Shown piece after piece: positions 47,401 to 58,754 of a stretch of DNA of 64,000 nt (position 1 is the first letter of the stretch; each line of letters opens with the position of its first letter). The DNA is from Quercus robur. Lineage: Eukaryota > Streptophyta > Magnoliopsida > Fagales > Fagaceae. The notes beneath the pieces were generated by a model that saw only the letters and a list, made by a program, of their open reading frames with translations, had not been told where the DNA came from and did no database searches. A program made the translations under genes and the position numbers. Where the stretch lies: contig NC_065538.1 of the NCBI RefSeq assembly GCF_932294415.1, positions 16,405,656 through 16,469,655 on the forward strand, written 5' to 3'.

Positions 47401-50400
47401 GTTTTTTTTGATAAGCAGTTTCTCAACAACTTTATTAAGAAAGTTAAAATAATTTCCTATATGAATCTGAAAAGTATAATTTTTTACATTCTTGTCATCT
47501 CGATCCTCAAGAGTGAACATATTATACTCATTAATTCCAAATTGCTTATTAAAAAATATAAAAATAAAGTTGGGTTGTACATATTGTGGCCGCACTAAGT
47601 GGTTCAATATAAGTATTATAAGTCGTTGTATGACATAATTTTATTATGTGATTCATTATAAGTATACTGAAATTATTAACATAGTTTTGCCAAGGTTTTT
47701 GAAAAAGTAAAATACCTTTATGATTAAATCCCAATTATTAAAATTTTTAGAAAATTTAAATGAAATTTCACAATTTATTTCAAATTATTTTACAATATAT
47801 TTTTATGGATTAAAAATCCGAGGAACTAAAAAAGAATTGGGCTTGGATCATGGCCCAAGACAATTTATTTGTAGATGTGAGTTTCGTGGCCAGCTGTTGA
47901 ACTTTTAACAATAATTCTTATCTAAGGATTCACATAAAACAAATGATTGGGTGAAAATTGAAAATGAAATGAATTTCTCTTTATTTCTTCTTCCTCGGAG
48001 CAATCAAGGAGCCTTTATACTTAGTAAAAAACAGGACTAAGCTCAAGTAAATTCTGTTCTCTCCTTTGTCTTTCTCTTTTTCTTTGGACCCAATCCCTAT
48101 ACATGGAGGATCTCTTTCCTTTTATAGTCTCATTGCTCTGATCCTAGCTTTCCACCTAGATGATGGATGATCTTTCTCTTGGATACTTGTCTCATCCTAC
48201 TCTTTCCCTTCTTTTGAGGTGGTGTTGGGTAGATAACAAGCTATGAGATACTGTTCAGATGTCATTTAGCCATTAATGCAACACGCCCAGTTGGTGTAGT
48301 GTATTTAATGCGAAGGTAATGGTAGCTTTTCCAGGAAGTTTCCCCTTCTTCTTATCCAAGCTAGCTACTGCTACTTTCCTCAAATCAAGATCCTCAACTT
48401 TGTCTAATCACTTCCCAATTTCTTCAAATTGTCTCTTTTTGAGCTCCTTCCTCAGACTAGTTGCTTCTTCGATCAGCTCTCCCATTCGATCTACCTAGGC
48501 TTGCTTGAGTTTAATGAATCAATAGTTGGGCCTTACTATTTCTCGGCCCAAGCCCAATGGGATCAAGCTTTTTGCCTCCCACAATAATATAGTATTTGTT
48601 TTTGATAGTATATCATGCTTATAAAATGTGTATTTGTCATACAAATTAGAATAATTTTTGTTGTTTTTATTTCTACTGTACATCTTAGAGTGATGCTAAT
48701 GATTATGATACTACACATTTTACTACAAAAATTTTACAAATTGATATATCGCCAATTACAAAAAAAAAAAAGAAAAAAGAAAAAAAAGTGAGTTAAACAT
48801 ATATTTATTATGTTTTAGACACCAAATACATTCATTGCTACATCAGTTTAAAAAGGTTATATAATAAAATTTATACTATGTTTAACATTTTTCTATATTT
48901 TATAACTCTTTCAATTATGTTATATACACACACACTTACATGTCAATATTTTAGCCTACTTATTTTCTAGTATGACTGCAAAACCAAGCTATCTTCCAAA
49001 AAAAAAAAAAAAAAACCAACTGAAACCAATTAATCAATTCATTTTGGTTGCAGTTACTAATATGAATGTCTTGACTTGGAATCAGAGGCTTCATATTGCA
49101 GTGGATGCAGCACATGGTTTGGAAAAGATCAATCAAATGATTATTTCTCTCTCTCTCTAATATCTATCTTTTTGTTTGCACTAATAAGTTAATAAAGGCT
49201 TATTGTTGGACTTCTAGGGTTGGAGTACCTACATAATGGTTGCAAGCCAACAATAATCCATAGAGATTTAAAGACCTCCAACATCTTATTAAATGAAAAG
49301 ATGCAAGCAAAGATTGCTGATTTTGGGTTGTCTAGGGCTTTTGCAACTGAAGATGACAATCATGTGTCAAGTCGTCCTGCTGGTACACTTGGATATCTTA
49401 ATCCTGAGTAAGTGTCAAGACTTAATGAATTCCTTATACTTTTTTGCTACATAGGGAATATATGATAGTTTTGTGTACATAAATTCAAATAGTATTACTT
49501 AACCTACCATGAATGTTTAAATTTTCCACTACTTAAATATCCATATTTTTCATAAAAGTAACATTGCAAGAAGAATATATTTATTACAACGAAAAAAATC
49601 ATTACAATAACATCAAAATCATTACAATAGTTGATATGAAGTGCTGAAATAAAATTTAATATAATAGGTTAGGGCTTTTGTAGCTGAAAATGACTCTCAT
49701 GTGTCAATTTGTTCTATTGGTACACTTGGATATCTTGATCCTGAGTAACTGTCAAGACTTAATGAATTCCTTATACTTTTTAGCTATAGATGGAATATAT
49801 GATAGCTTTGTGTACATAAATTCAAATAGTATTGCTTAACCTACCATGAATGTTTAAATTTTCCAATACTTAAATGTCCCAATTTTTCATAAAAGGAACA
49901 TTACAAGAAAAATATGTTTATTACGAAGAAAAAATCATTACAGTAGTTGATGCGAAGTGTTGCAATAAAATTTAAGATAATAAGTTTGGACAACAAAAAA
50001 TTTTGTTGCAATAAACTAAATATTTTAATAACAATTTTAAGAATGATATATATGTTATTACAATAAATAATTTACTATTTCGAATATCTTGTAGCAATAG
50101 GCTATTACTTCTGAATCTTATTGCAATAGATTCTAAATAATAGACAAAAATAATTTGAGTTAAATTATTGCAATGATATATTAGATGTAATAAATATTTG
50201 TTTCAGATTTGTCATTGCAATAATTTGTAAAATAATTTATATCAAGTTATCTCGCTTCATGTTTGTCATTGAAATAGATTGCAAAATAATTGGTATTGCA
50301 ATGATTTTTTTTTTCTTTTTAAGTTATTGTAATAAATTTTCCTAATGCTGTAAAATATTAAAGTTTCAATTGCAACTAATAATTATAAGTTATTGCAATA

Positions 50401-51744
50401 ATTTACCACTTTTAAGTTGCAAGGAATTTTAACTTGTATATGTGATATTGTATCTAATTTTGTTGTATTGACACCTGGTGTAATAGATTTCTTTTGGTGT
50501 AGTAGAAATATATCAATTATTGAGTATCCTTAAGTCTTAATTGATCTGGCAATTTTCGTGATATAATGTGCATTATTACAAGAAATTATTCTATTAGAAT
50601 TCCAACTCACACCTCACTTCACTAGTTGGAGTTGTTTTTTATTTTTTTTATAATTTACACTAAAATGCAAAACTCACCCTTTATGTTTCACCAAAATTTA
50701 TTTCAATCCTCTAACTTTATTTTTGTTCATTTCAATCTTGTAACTTTCAAGTTTATTCAATTAAGACTTTTCCATTAACTTTTGTTATATGTTATGGTTA
50801 ATCTTACAATTTTTTAAATTTTTCTTCAAATTTTTTAAATTAATAAAAATTCAATAAATGATTGAAAATATTTTCCATATTTTTTAATAAAAATTTTAAC
50901 AAAAGTTTGCAAAAATGCCTTAATTGAATAAATCTGAAACTTAGATAGAGGACAAAAATGAATGAAAACAAAGTTAGAGGGTGAAAATGAATTTTGAAGA
51001 AACTTAGAGGATAAGTTTTTCATTTTAGCCTATAATTTAATAGTAATTACAATAGAGAAGGGGGATTGAACATTGGACATCTTCATTAAAAATACCATGA
51101 AGTTCCAATTAAACTACAAGGCTCTTGGCCTAAACAGGGTTGTTTAAAGGTTTGCTTGCCAACAACTATTGCATACGTAACGTAAAATTCAACAATATTA
51201 GTCATTCAACTATATAATGTAGCTAGTTGACTAGATCTAAGAGAATGATAAAAATATCTACATAGTTTTGGGATTGTTAAAAAATTCTAATGACTTGTGT
51301 TTTACATACAGATTTCAAAAATCTGGAAACTTTAACAAGAAAACTGATATTTATAGCTACGGTGTTGTTCTATTTGAGCTAATCACTGGCCGCCCGGCAA
51401 TAATAAGAGGAACTGAAGAAAACACACACATAGTTGACTGGGTTCATCCTATAATTGAAAGTGGAGATATTCGGAACATTATTGATCCAAGGTTACATGG
51501 ACAATTTGATATCAATTCTGCCTGGAAAGCTGTGGAGATAGCCATGTCATGCATAGCACCAAGGACAATCCAAAGGTCGGATATGAGTGAAGTATGTGCA
51601 GAGTTAAAGGAATGTTTGGCTCTAGAGATGGCTCATGGAAGAAGCCAAAGGATGGTGACTGGGGGCAATAAGACAATTTCAAACAATCAACTCATAACGA
51701 CCTCTTTAGAGCTTGAATCAGATATTGCTGCCCTTGCTAGGTAG
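44477..51744 (+). CDS. Receptor kinase, LRR2 to kinase half
   Basis: Second half of the gene begun at 18313. Exons: 44477-44548 (LRR), 44633-44713 (LRR), 44945-45064 (membrane segment, [20 protein letters not shown]), 46102-46307 (P-loop GEGGFG, VAIK), 46467-46593, 49054-49116, 49218-49407 (HRDLK, DFG) and 51312-51744 (kinase C-lobe, stop). Sizes match the intact paralogue exon for exon (72, 81, 127 and 63 bp identical). The kinase exons join in phase without stops, with an RD-type catalytic loop. Oddities: the membrane exon is 120 bp where the paralogue has 146. It lacks the GNPDLC segment and is out of phase with the preceding exon, and the activation loop ends YLNPE instead of YLDPE. Together with the exon 3 lesion upstream, a full receptor is unlikely. 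The kinase half alone could still be transcribed. Its role would be phosphorylating cytoplasmic targets at the plasma membrane. Confidence 0.8.
45222..45371. mobile_element. CACTA-type element end
   Basis: Lies in intron 8. Repeated subterminal words (GGCTATAG, CTATAGCCGCGTTTT, TGCGGCTATAGG) lead to TTTGTAGTG at the right end, the inverse of the CACTA terminus CACTACAAA. No left terminus is visible, so it is a truncated remnant. Confidence 0.55.
47806..48583 (-). mobile_element. LTR-like insertion in intron 10
   Basis: A 778 bp block beginning TGGATTAAAA and ending GCCTCCCACA (TG..CA). It carries GGGCTTGG/GGCCCAAG words typical of plant LTRs and no coding sequence. The duplicated gene fragment near 54380-54450 reads straight across this position, which identifies the block as an insertion. 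A target duplication is not clear. Confidence 0.5.
49408..51311. other. Intron 12 with a duplicated exon 12 end
   Basis: About 49334-49650 is repeated at 49671-49987 (offset ~337 bp). The repeated part includes the last 25 codons of exon 12 (49669-49744) and the start of the intron. Downstream (about 49980-50510) is a series of TTGCAATAA-type words of unknown nature. No gene. Confidence 0.75.
49669..49744 (+). pseudogene. Partial copy of kinase exon 12
   Basis: Encodes [16 protein letters not shown] then GTLGYLDPE, against [16 protein letters not shown] and GTLGYLNPE in the exon itself (49334-49407). It is followed by GTAACT where the true exon has GTAAGT. It lacks an upstream acceptor, so it is not an alternative exon as it stands. 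It retains the family-typical LDPE that the main exon has lost. Confidence 0.7.
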
Positions 51745-54379
51745 TTGTTAAAGAATTTTCTGTTTGTTTGTGGTAAATACTTCCTTTTATGCATTATGTT
51801 CTATCTTCTATGTCAAATATGCAGTATTAATTACATTCGTATTTCAAAAACTTCTTATATACTTATTTCATGATTGGATCTGTTCTTCAATTAATTATGA
51901 GGGGAACATTCTTATATAGCTTATAATACACAATTTTTATTGTGAATGAATTTCATTTTTATGATGGATTGATGGGTGAGTACCATGAAATATGTATGCA
52001 AAATGCATTAGGGTACGTGACTATTAGTCAGGCTCTATTTGTTCCAATTTTGAAAATTTGGATTTAGACCCAAAATGATTAAGCAGTGACTAAATAATGT
52101 AACACATTGTTTACACAAATGGATAGTCCAAACCACAATTTTCAATTATCAAATCTAAAAAAATAATAATAATAAAAGCCATAATCACTCAGAGAAGAAA
52201 CAATTATAATCACTTATATTTACAAAACATGTTTGCAGTCCTAAACTCTCTATTTAAGCTCAATAAATGGACTTCTCTTACCAACCCAATGACAGTGACT
52301 TGAGAACAAGCAGATTCTTGTACATGGAACTTTCTCCCTGAACAAAGCTCATTCACAATGATCCTAGAACTTTGACTCACCAAATAACTCTCCAGAGGTT
52401 TTCTATCATATGGACTTTCTAACAGAGGTTTAGAGTTTGTACAGTTTGGATGAACAATGTTTTAATATCAGCTCAAGGCGAGAAATTCTCAGAAGAATTC
52501 TAAAAAATATCTCACAAGGAGAAACACTCAAAGGAGAAGAATTGAGAGATCTCTTTGGCTCAAGGGATTTGGCTACTAGATCTACTCCTGCATGCGGCCT
52601 CTTGCCGTCGCTCTGTAGCAAGCATTTGTTCTCTATAGAGAACAGTATATTGAAATTGAATAGCCATGGCTATTCAACAAATTGGTTTACTATTCATGTG
52701 ATTTCAGTCGAGCAAATTGAGGTTCAATCCATTGAAATTTCAGAGACCACAAAGTTGTGACAACTTCAAATGGACACATCTCACTCATTTCAATTAATTA
52801 CATATTGGATTTAAATTTCTATATATTTTGAAAGCCCAAATATATGTTTTCTGACAAAACAAGTTCATTTATAAATTTAATATGGTGTAAAAGATATGAA
52901 CAAAAGATTATTAACTCATAATCTTTGAGTTAACTCGTAACCTTGTCCCCTTTTAGTAGCTTCTTACTCAATTCAGACACTATTTTTAATATAGCCTAAT
53001 TTTGACAAATTTTGGTACTAGAATTTGCCTATAAACCTTACCCATCCAAGGCCATTTTCAAACAAAGTATCCTCTAGTTTTAATGTAACAGTTGTATCAC
53101 CTCATTAAGAAATGGCCATTAAGACATGAATTAGGTCAAACCACAGCCATCTACAGCTGGTGAGTCGGCGGGCTAGGCATTTCATACTGGTATGCGTGGG
53201 CATCATAAGATTTTTTTTTTTTTTTTTTTCAGTCCACAAGGCAGAACATAAGCCCAATCTGATTGTTTTATTAATTAAAAGTGAATTAAATAAACTTTTG
53301 GCCCTCACTTTCTTCTTACTAACATTTCTCCACCATCAATTTTAAAAAAAAAAAACAATAAATTCATTAGTACAATATTGACAATTAAAATAGAGCCCAA
53401 AATTCAAATTGAGATAACAAAAAAAACTATAATAATAATAACCTGAATTTCCTTAAAAGCCTTTTTAACTTGGTGAGTTGATGTTACTTCCTTCTGTTAT
53501 TTTTGTTTTTTTTTGGATGAGTGAATTTGACTGAGACGAGAACTTGCAGGTTTGTTTGGTGACACGTTATCAAACCGTACTTTTTTTTCAAGTATTACCT
53601 TTATAAATTTCGATTTTGTTTTCCTAAGTACAACTTCTTAAACAATCCCATATTTAAAAATCTAAAAAATAACTTGTACTATACAAATCCTATATGTGTT
53701 CAACACATTTGACTTTTGAGTAATACAACTTCTACATAAAGTCATAGGTATACAATTCAAGGCAGGCCTCTTTCTCTGTCAGTTTTTTAAATTTTTTTCC
53801 AATCTTTTATCTAAATTTGTCACACTATTTTTTTATATGTGAAGCTTAGTCCTTTTGTTAAACGCAAAGGAAATGCAAGGGAGATATATGTAAAACCCAT
53901 ATTTATTTAGTGATTACAGCAGTTATAAAAAAAGAATTCAAAACTTTATAATAATGTTTAATATATAGCTTTTATTTAAATAAATAAAAATTTGTTGGTG
54001 CAGTTATATACCCTGGATTTTATATGTTACTCCACCACCACTAGTTATCACAATTATGCTTCTTATGACAAAACTTAAGAATGGGTCTCCATGAGCCAGA
54101 CTATTAAATATTTAGTTATTTTGATGAACTACACAGCAAATTTGCGTGAACAAAAGTGTGTAAGTATTTTTTTTTTTTTTAAAAGGATTTTTATAAACAT
54201 CACCTTTGGAATTTTAATGTGAGTTTCAATTTGGTATTTGGGATTTTAATTTGAACAATTAACCTCTACGTATTTGTTTGGTAACATATTAAACATTTTG
54301 TTAGTATTTTTCATTAAAATTAAAATATTTAATATTGACATTTCAAAATTATTAATCGTATGAAAAAAATCGTGTAATT
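51745..54379. other. Intergenic, no supported gene
   Basis: The 3' flank of the plus-strand receptor kinase. Open stretches at 52437-52760 and around 53105-53345 show no recognisable domain; the latter run through a T tract. The rest is AT-rich. Confidence 0.5.
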
Positions 54380-56120
54380 AAATGCGTTAGCCATCAATAT
54401 ATTTATTTTAAATTATTCTATAATATATTTTAATATTTGGTTTTGATAATATATAATATATCAGACTTCTACGATATGCATTTTCCATGTAACTTAAAAC
54501 AAATTTGGTTCTTTTATTTTTACTATATATTTTAGAGTGATGTTAATGATATTACACATTTTACTAAATAAATTTTAAAAACTAATGTATCATTAATTAC
54601 AATTTTTTTTTTCAGACTTTAGCATTAATTTTGCATGTTTGGATTGTTTTTAGAAATTCACCCAAGTTCATTATATAGCACGTTAGTTGGTAAATGATGT
54701 ATAATAAAATTTGTAAACTTTTTAGCATTTTTCGATATTTTATAACTCAATTTTAATTAAGATATTATTTAAATAATTTTTTGGTTTGGATATTATTATT
54801 TTACCCGATTTACACTCTGGTCTGATTGTAAAACCAAGTTGTCTTCCCAAAAAAAAAAAACACCAACTAATAAATCAATACATTTTGGTTGCAGTTACCA
54901 ATTAGACATGGCAAAATGAGCAGGTCGGGTCAGGTCGGGTCGGGTCAATCGGGTTGCAGGTCAAATGGGTCACAGGTCAAAAACGGGTCATTTTAAACGG
55001 GTTTAAAAGGGGGTTCGGGTCAATCGGATTGCGGGTCGGGTCAGGTTGAACCGTATTTTTCACATGAATTTATTTTTTATTTTTTATTTTTATAAAGAAA
55101 ACAACATGTATTTGCCATTTGGAAAGTCATGCAACAAATTACTTGATGTAAAATGCATTATTTTGAATTCACTACTTATATTAAGAATGAACTCAGTTAA
55201 ACTCATCAATACTTATTCAATAATTTTTAAATTATACAAATCCAAAAATTTCTATCTAAAACAAAATAATACAAACATAAGTAAAATAAATACACAAGTT
55301 TTATTTCTACACAATATCAACATTCCAAAATATAAAACAAAATTACAAATGACTTATTGAATAACCCATTTGATAAAGAATAAAAACATATAAGAAATTT
55401 ACTATCTTCAAAATTAATTTTATAATTTATTATCAATTGTGGTTGACACTCTATTTCAATTGAGATATACATTAAAGTTTGATTACTTACTTATTTATAC
55501 ATGGTCTCTTTTATGAATATCAAATCATTGTTAAGCAACACACACACACGGAAATATCATAATTTATTTTGAAAAGCCATTTATTTTGGACATAAATTGT
55601 TAAAAAAATAGGTCTAAGCATTCATAATTTATGCTCATTTGATACTTTGACTTCACTATTTTCACACTTGTGAATGTTTCTCACACATGTCTACAATTTT
55701 AAATCTATATTTTTAACTCTACTGTAATTAGATTATCTTGACATGTACTTTACTATTTGATATTTAAAAATCTTTACTCATTACAGAATGCTCAATCATT
55801 TATCTTTCAATTAATTTACATGCAATTATATAAATGCATCAATTGTTTCCTTAAAACTCACAACAAACAATTAAACTAATATTATCTTAATTTTACTATT
55901 TTTTTACCTCCAAAAAAAAAGTTTTTAAAAAATGGTTTGAGTTCAGGTTGGGAAGTGGGTCGGGTCAGGTTGACCTGTAAAAACACGAGTCTGGGTCACG
56001 GGTTAACTAGTTTTTGCTTCGGGTCAAAAAAATCAAGTTCGGATCGAGTATTTTTTGGGTCGGGTTAGAAAATTCTGACCCGTTTTGCCATATCTATTAC
56101 CAATATGAGTGTCGAATAAA
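54380..56120 (+). pseudogene. Fragment of the receptor kinase (intron 10 and start of exon 11)
   Basis: About 54380-54902 aligns with intron 10 of the plus-strand gene (47760-47805 joined to 48584-49053), including TTTTAGAGTGATG, ACACATTTTACTA and the acceptor region CATTTTGGTTGCAG. The exon 11 start (GTTACCAATATGAGTGTC) follows but is cut by a hAT element (54903-56096) and degenerates right after 56112. It is a partial gene duplication with no coding potential. Confidence 0.65.
54903..56096 (+). mobile_element. hAT-type non-autonomous element 1
   Basis: 1194 bp with ends TAGACATGGCAAAA and TTTTGCCATATCTA and a perfect 8 bp duplication TTACCAAT (54895-54902 and 56097-56104), the hAT hallmark. 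The subterminal regions are dense in GGGTC words. The AT-rich core has no transposase. The same family as 56638-57804, in the opposite orientation. The open stretch at 55046-55360 is inside the core and unrelated to transposase. Confidence 0.9.
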
Positions 56121-56284
56121 AAAAAAAAAAAACTTCAAATTGTTGTGAATACGTCACACAAGTGGAAAAAGATACATGATTATTTTGCTCTTATGTTTGT
56201 TTTTCCGAATAAGTTACTATGAGCATTCAGTCTCAACAAAATTTTAGTTAAACTAATCTAAAGCACTTTACTTTTGCAAGTTTA

Positions 56285-56330
<46 letters not shown>

Positions 56331-56637
56331 CAGACTCAATAATTATTTCTCTACTCTATTTAACTACTATTTTTTCTCTCCAAAAATAAATAAATTATTT
56401 TTATCCTCTTCCCCACCCAACACCATGTTCTCCTTCACAAAGGCGCCGCTGCTACCACCAAACACAAATCCACCTTCTCCTTCACGACACAAACCCACCT
56501 TGCATCCAAAAATATACCACTACTACCACCAAAAACACAAATTCCTCAATCAAAACACAAACCAAATGCCTCAACGACAAAAAACACCAACGACCCACCA
56601 AAAACATAGACCCATCTCAATAACCCAGCCATATGAC
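56105..56637. other. Spacer between the two hAT elements
   Basis: Contains a (CA)n(TA)n microsatellite (about 56286-56330). A Pro/His/Thr-rich open stretch starts at 56425 and is cut by the second hAT insertion. I do not recognise a gene; the low-complexity composition argues against one. Confidence 0.5.
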
Positions 56638-57804
56638 TAGACATGGCAAAACGGGTCAGAATTTTCTGACCCGACCTGAACCCGATTTTTTTGACCCGAA
56701 GCAAAAACGGGTTGACCCGTGACCCGACTCGTGTTTTTTACGGGTCGACCCGACTCGACCCGCGACCCGACCCGAACCCGAACCATTTTTTTAAAACTTT
56801 TTTTTTTGGTAAAAAAAATAGTGAAATTAAGACAATATTGGTTTAATTGTTTATTGTGAGCTTTAAGGAAACAATTGATACATTTACATAACTGCATGCA
56901 AATTAATTGAAAAATAAATGGTTGAGCATTCTGTAATGAGTAAAGATTTTTAGATATCAAATAGCAAAGTACATGCCAAGATAATCTTGTTACAGTAAAG
57001 TTAAAAACAGATTTAAAATTGTAGATATGTGTGAGACATATTCACAAGTGTGAAAATAGTAAAGCCAAAGTATCAAATTAGCATAAATTATGAATGCTTA
57101 GATCTATTTTTTAACAATTTATGTTCAAAATAAACGGCTTTTCAAAATAAATTATGATATTTTCTAGAGTGTGTGCTGCTTAACAATGATATGATCTTCA
57201 TAAAAGAGACTAGGTATAAATAAGTAAGCAATCAAACTTTAATGTATATCTCAAATTGAAATAGAATGTCAACCACAATTGATAATGGATTATAAAATTA
57301 ATTTTTAAAATTGTAACTTTCTTATATGTTTTTATTCTTTATTAAATAAGTTATCCAATAAGTCATTTGTAATTTTTTTTTTTTTTTTGGAATGTTGATA
57401 TTGTGTAAAAATAAAACTTGTATATTTGTTTTACTTATCTTTGTGTTATTTTGTTTTAGATAGCAATGTTAGGATTTGTATAATTTTAAAATTATTGAAT
57501 AAGTATTAATAAGTTTAACTGAGTTTATTCTTGATATAAGTAGTGAATTCAAAATAATGCATTTTACATCAAGTAATATGTTGCATAACTATTCAAATGG
57601 CAAATACATATTGTTTTCTTTATATAAAACATAAAAAAAAAATAAAAAATTTCATGTGAAAAATACAGGTCAACCCGACCCAACCCGACCCGACCCGACC
57701 CGCAACCCGATTGACCTGAACTCGTTTTCAACCAGCTTAAAATGACCCGTTTTTGACCCGTGACCCGATTGACCCGACCCGACCCGCCCGTTTTGCCATG
57801 TCTA
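56638..57804 (-). mobile_element. hAT-type non-autonomous element 2
   Basis: 1167 bp with ends TAGACATGGCAAAA and TTTTGCCATGTCTA and a perfect 8 bp duplication CATATGAC (56630-56637 and 57805-57812). Its core is the inverse of element 1 (for example AGTAGTGAATTCAAAATAAT here against ATTATTTTGAATTCACTACT there). No transposase. Confidence 0.92.
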
Positions 57805-58754
57805 CATATGACGACCTCTGCAACCTCAACAAGCCACCAACGCCGCTGAGAGCAACGATTCGATGATGAGGACATTGATAATCGACAGTGAGGACACAAT
57901 AATGAGAGAGAGAACAAGTGAAAAAGCAAAGGGGACAGAGGGAGAGTGAATGGATGAGAGAGTAGATGGACAGTTTACCACATTAAAAAATAATTTTCTT
58001 TTTAGTATGGCAATGAATAGTCCTCGTTGGAAGTTATCAGAAGGATTAGCTTCAAGCTACAAGTTGCAATCTGAGCAGGACAAGCACAAAGAACCAGTTA
58101 TTGGTTCTGTATAAACGACCTATAGTTCTGTCTTGTAGTTCCTTATGCTACAGGTAGTTTTTTTTTTTTTTTTTTTGAGAAACTATGCTACTGGTAGTTT
58201 AGTGGTAGTAAACAGTAGTAATATTTATGGACACGTGTAAGTAGCTGATAGGTGTATTTCATATCGTTAGTTTTGGAGGGAATAGATCCGTATAATTTGG
58301 GGTTAGTTAGGAAGTCAGTTACACTTCAAGCTTGTATAAATACCTCTGCTTGTACAATTTTTTCATTTGGTTAATACAATGCAATTTCCATCAACTTCTC
58401 ACATGATATTAGAGCACTCTGAGCTTTTCTAGATTCTTCTTAGTCTCATTCCAGATTTTCTTTCACGCTTGAATTTTCTCACAAGTTTGTAAGACCAGAA
58501 GTTAGCTCTCTCTGTGTATAAAGCCTTCTCTTTCTTGGTCTTGATTGGATTTTTCAAACCTCTTAATTAATATGTTTACCGACTAAACTTAGCTGACAAG
58601 TACAAAGATGAAAGACATATACCAAAGATTTATAGATTTTCTTAACTTATTGTTTTCTTTCTCAAATGAAAAATAAGCGATCATTATATTTACAATCAAC
58701 AAATTGGATCGTTTGTATTATACTCAAAACCAGCAATTGGCTACCTAGTACGTA
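57805..58754. other. Intergenic with a Copia-like LTR remnant
   Basis: About 58190-58403 looks like the 3' part of a Copia LTR: TGTATAAATACC promoter-like core (58333-58344), then TTCTCACA, followed at 58404 by TGATATTAGAGCAC, a decayed initiator-Met primer site. The LTR start and the rest of the element are not recognisable. The remainder is the 3' flank of the minus-strand receptor kinase. Confidence 0.5.

Noticed and set aside
52437-52760. 107-codon plus-strand open frame
   Set aside because: No recognisable domain, no splice or start context, and not repeated in any paralogous segment. Cannot be supported as a gene.
55046-55360. Open frame in the core of hAT element 1
   Set aside because: AT-rich, no transposase motif, and not preserved as a frame in the sister element.
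56425-56640. Pro/Thr/His-rich open frame
   Set aside because: Low complexity, interrupted by a hAT insertion, and the sequence on the far side of the insertion does not continue a recognisable protein.
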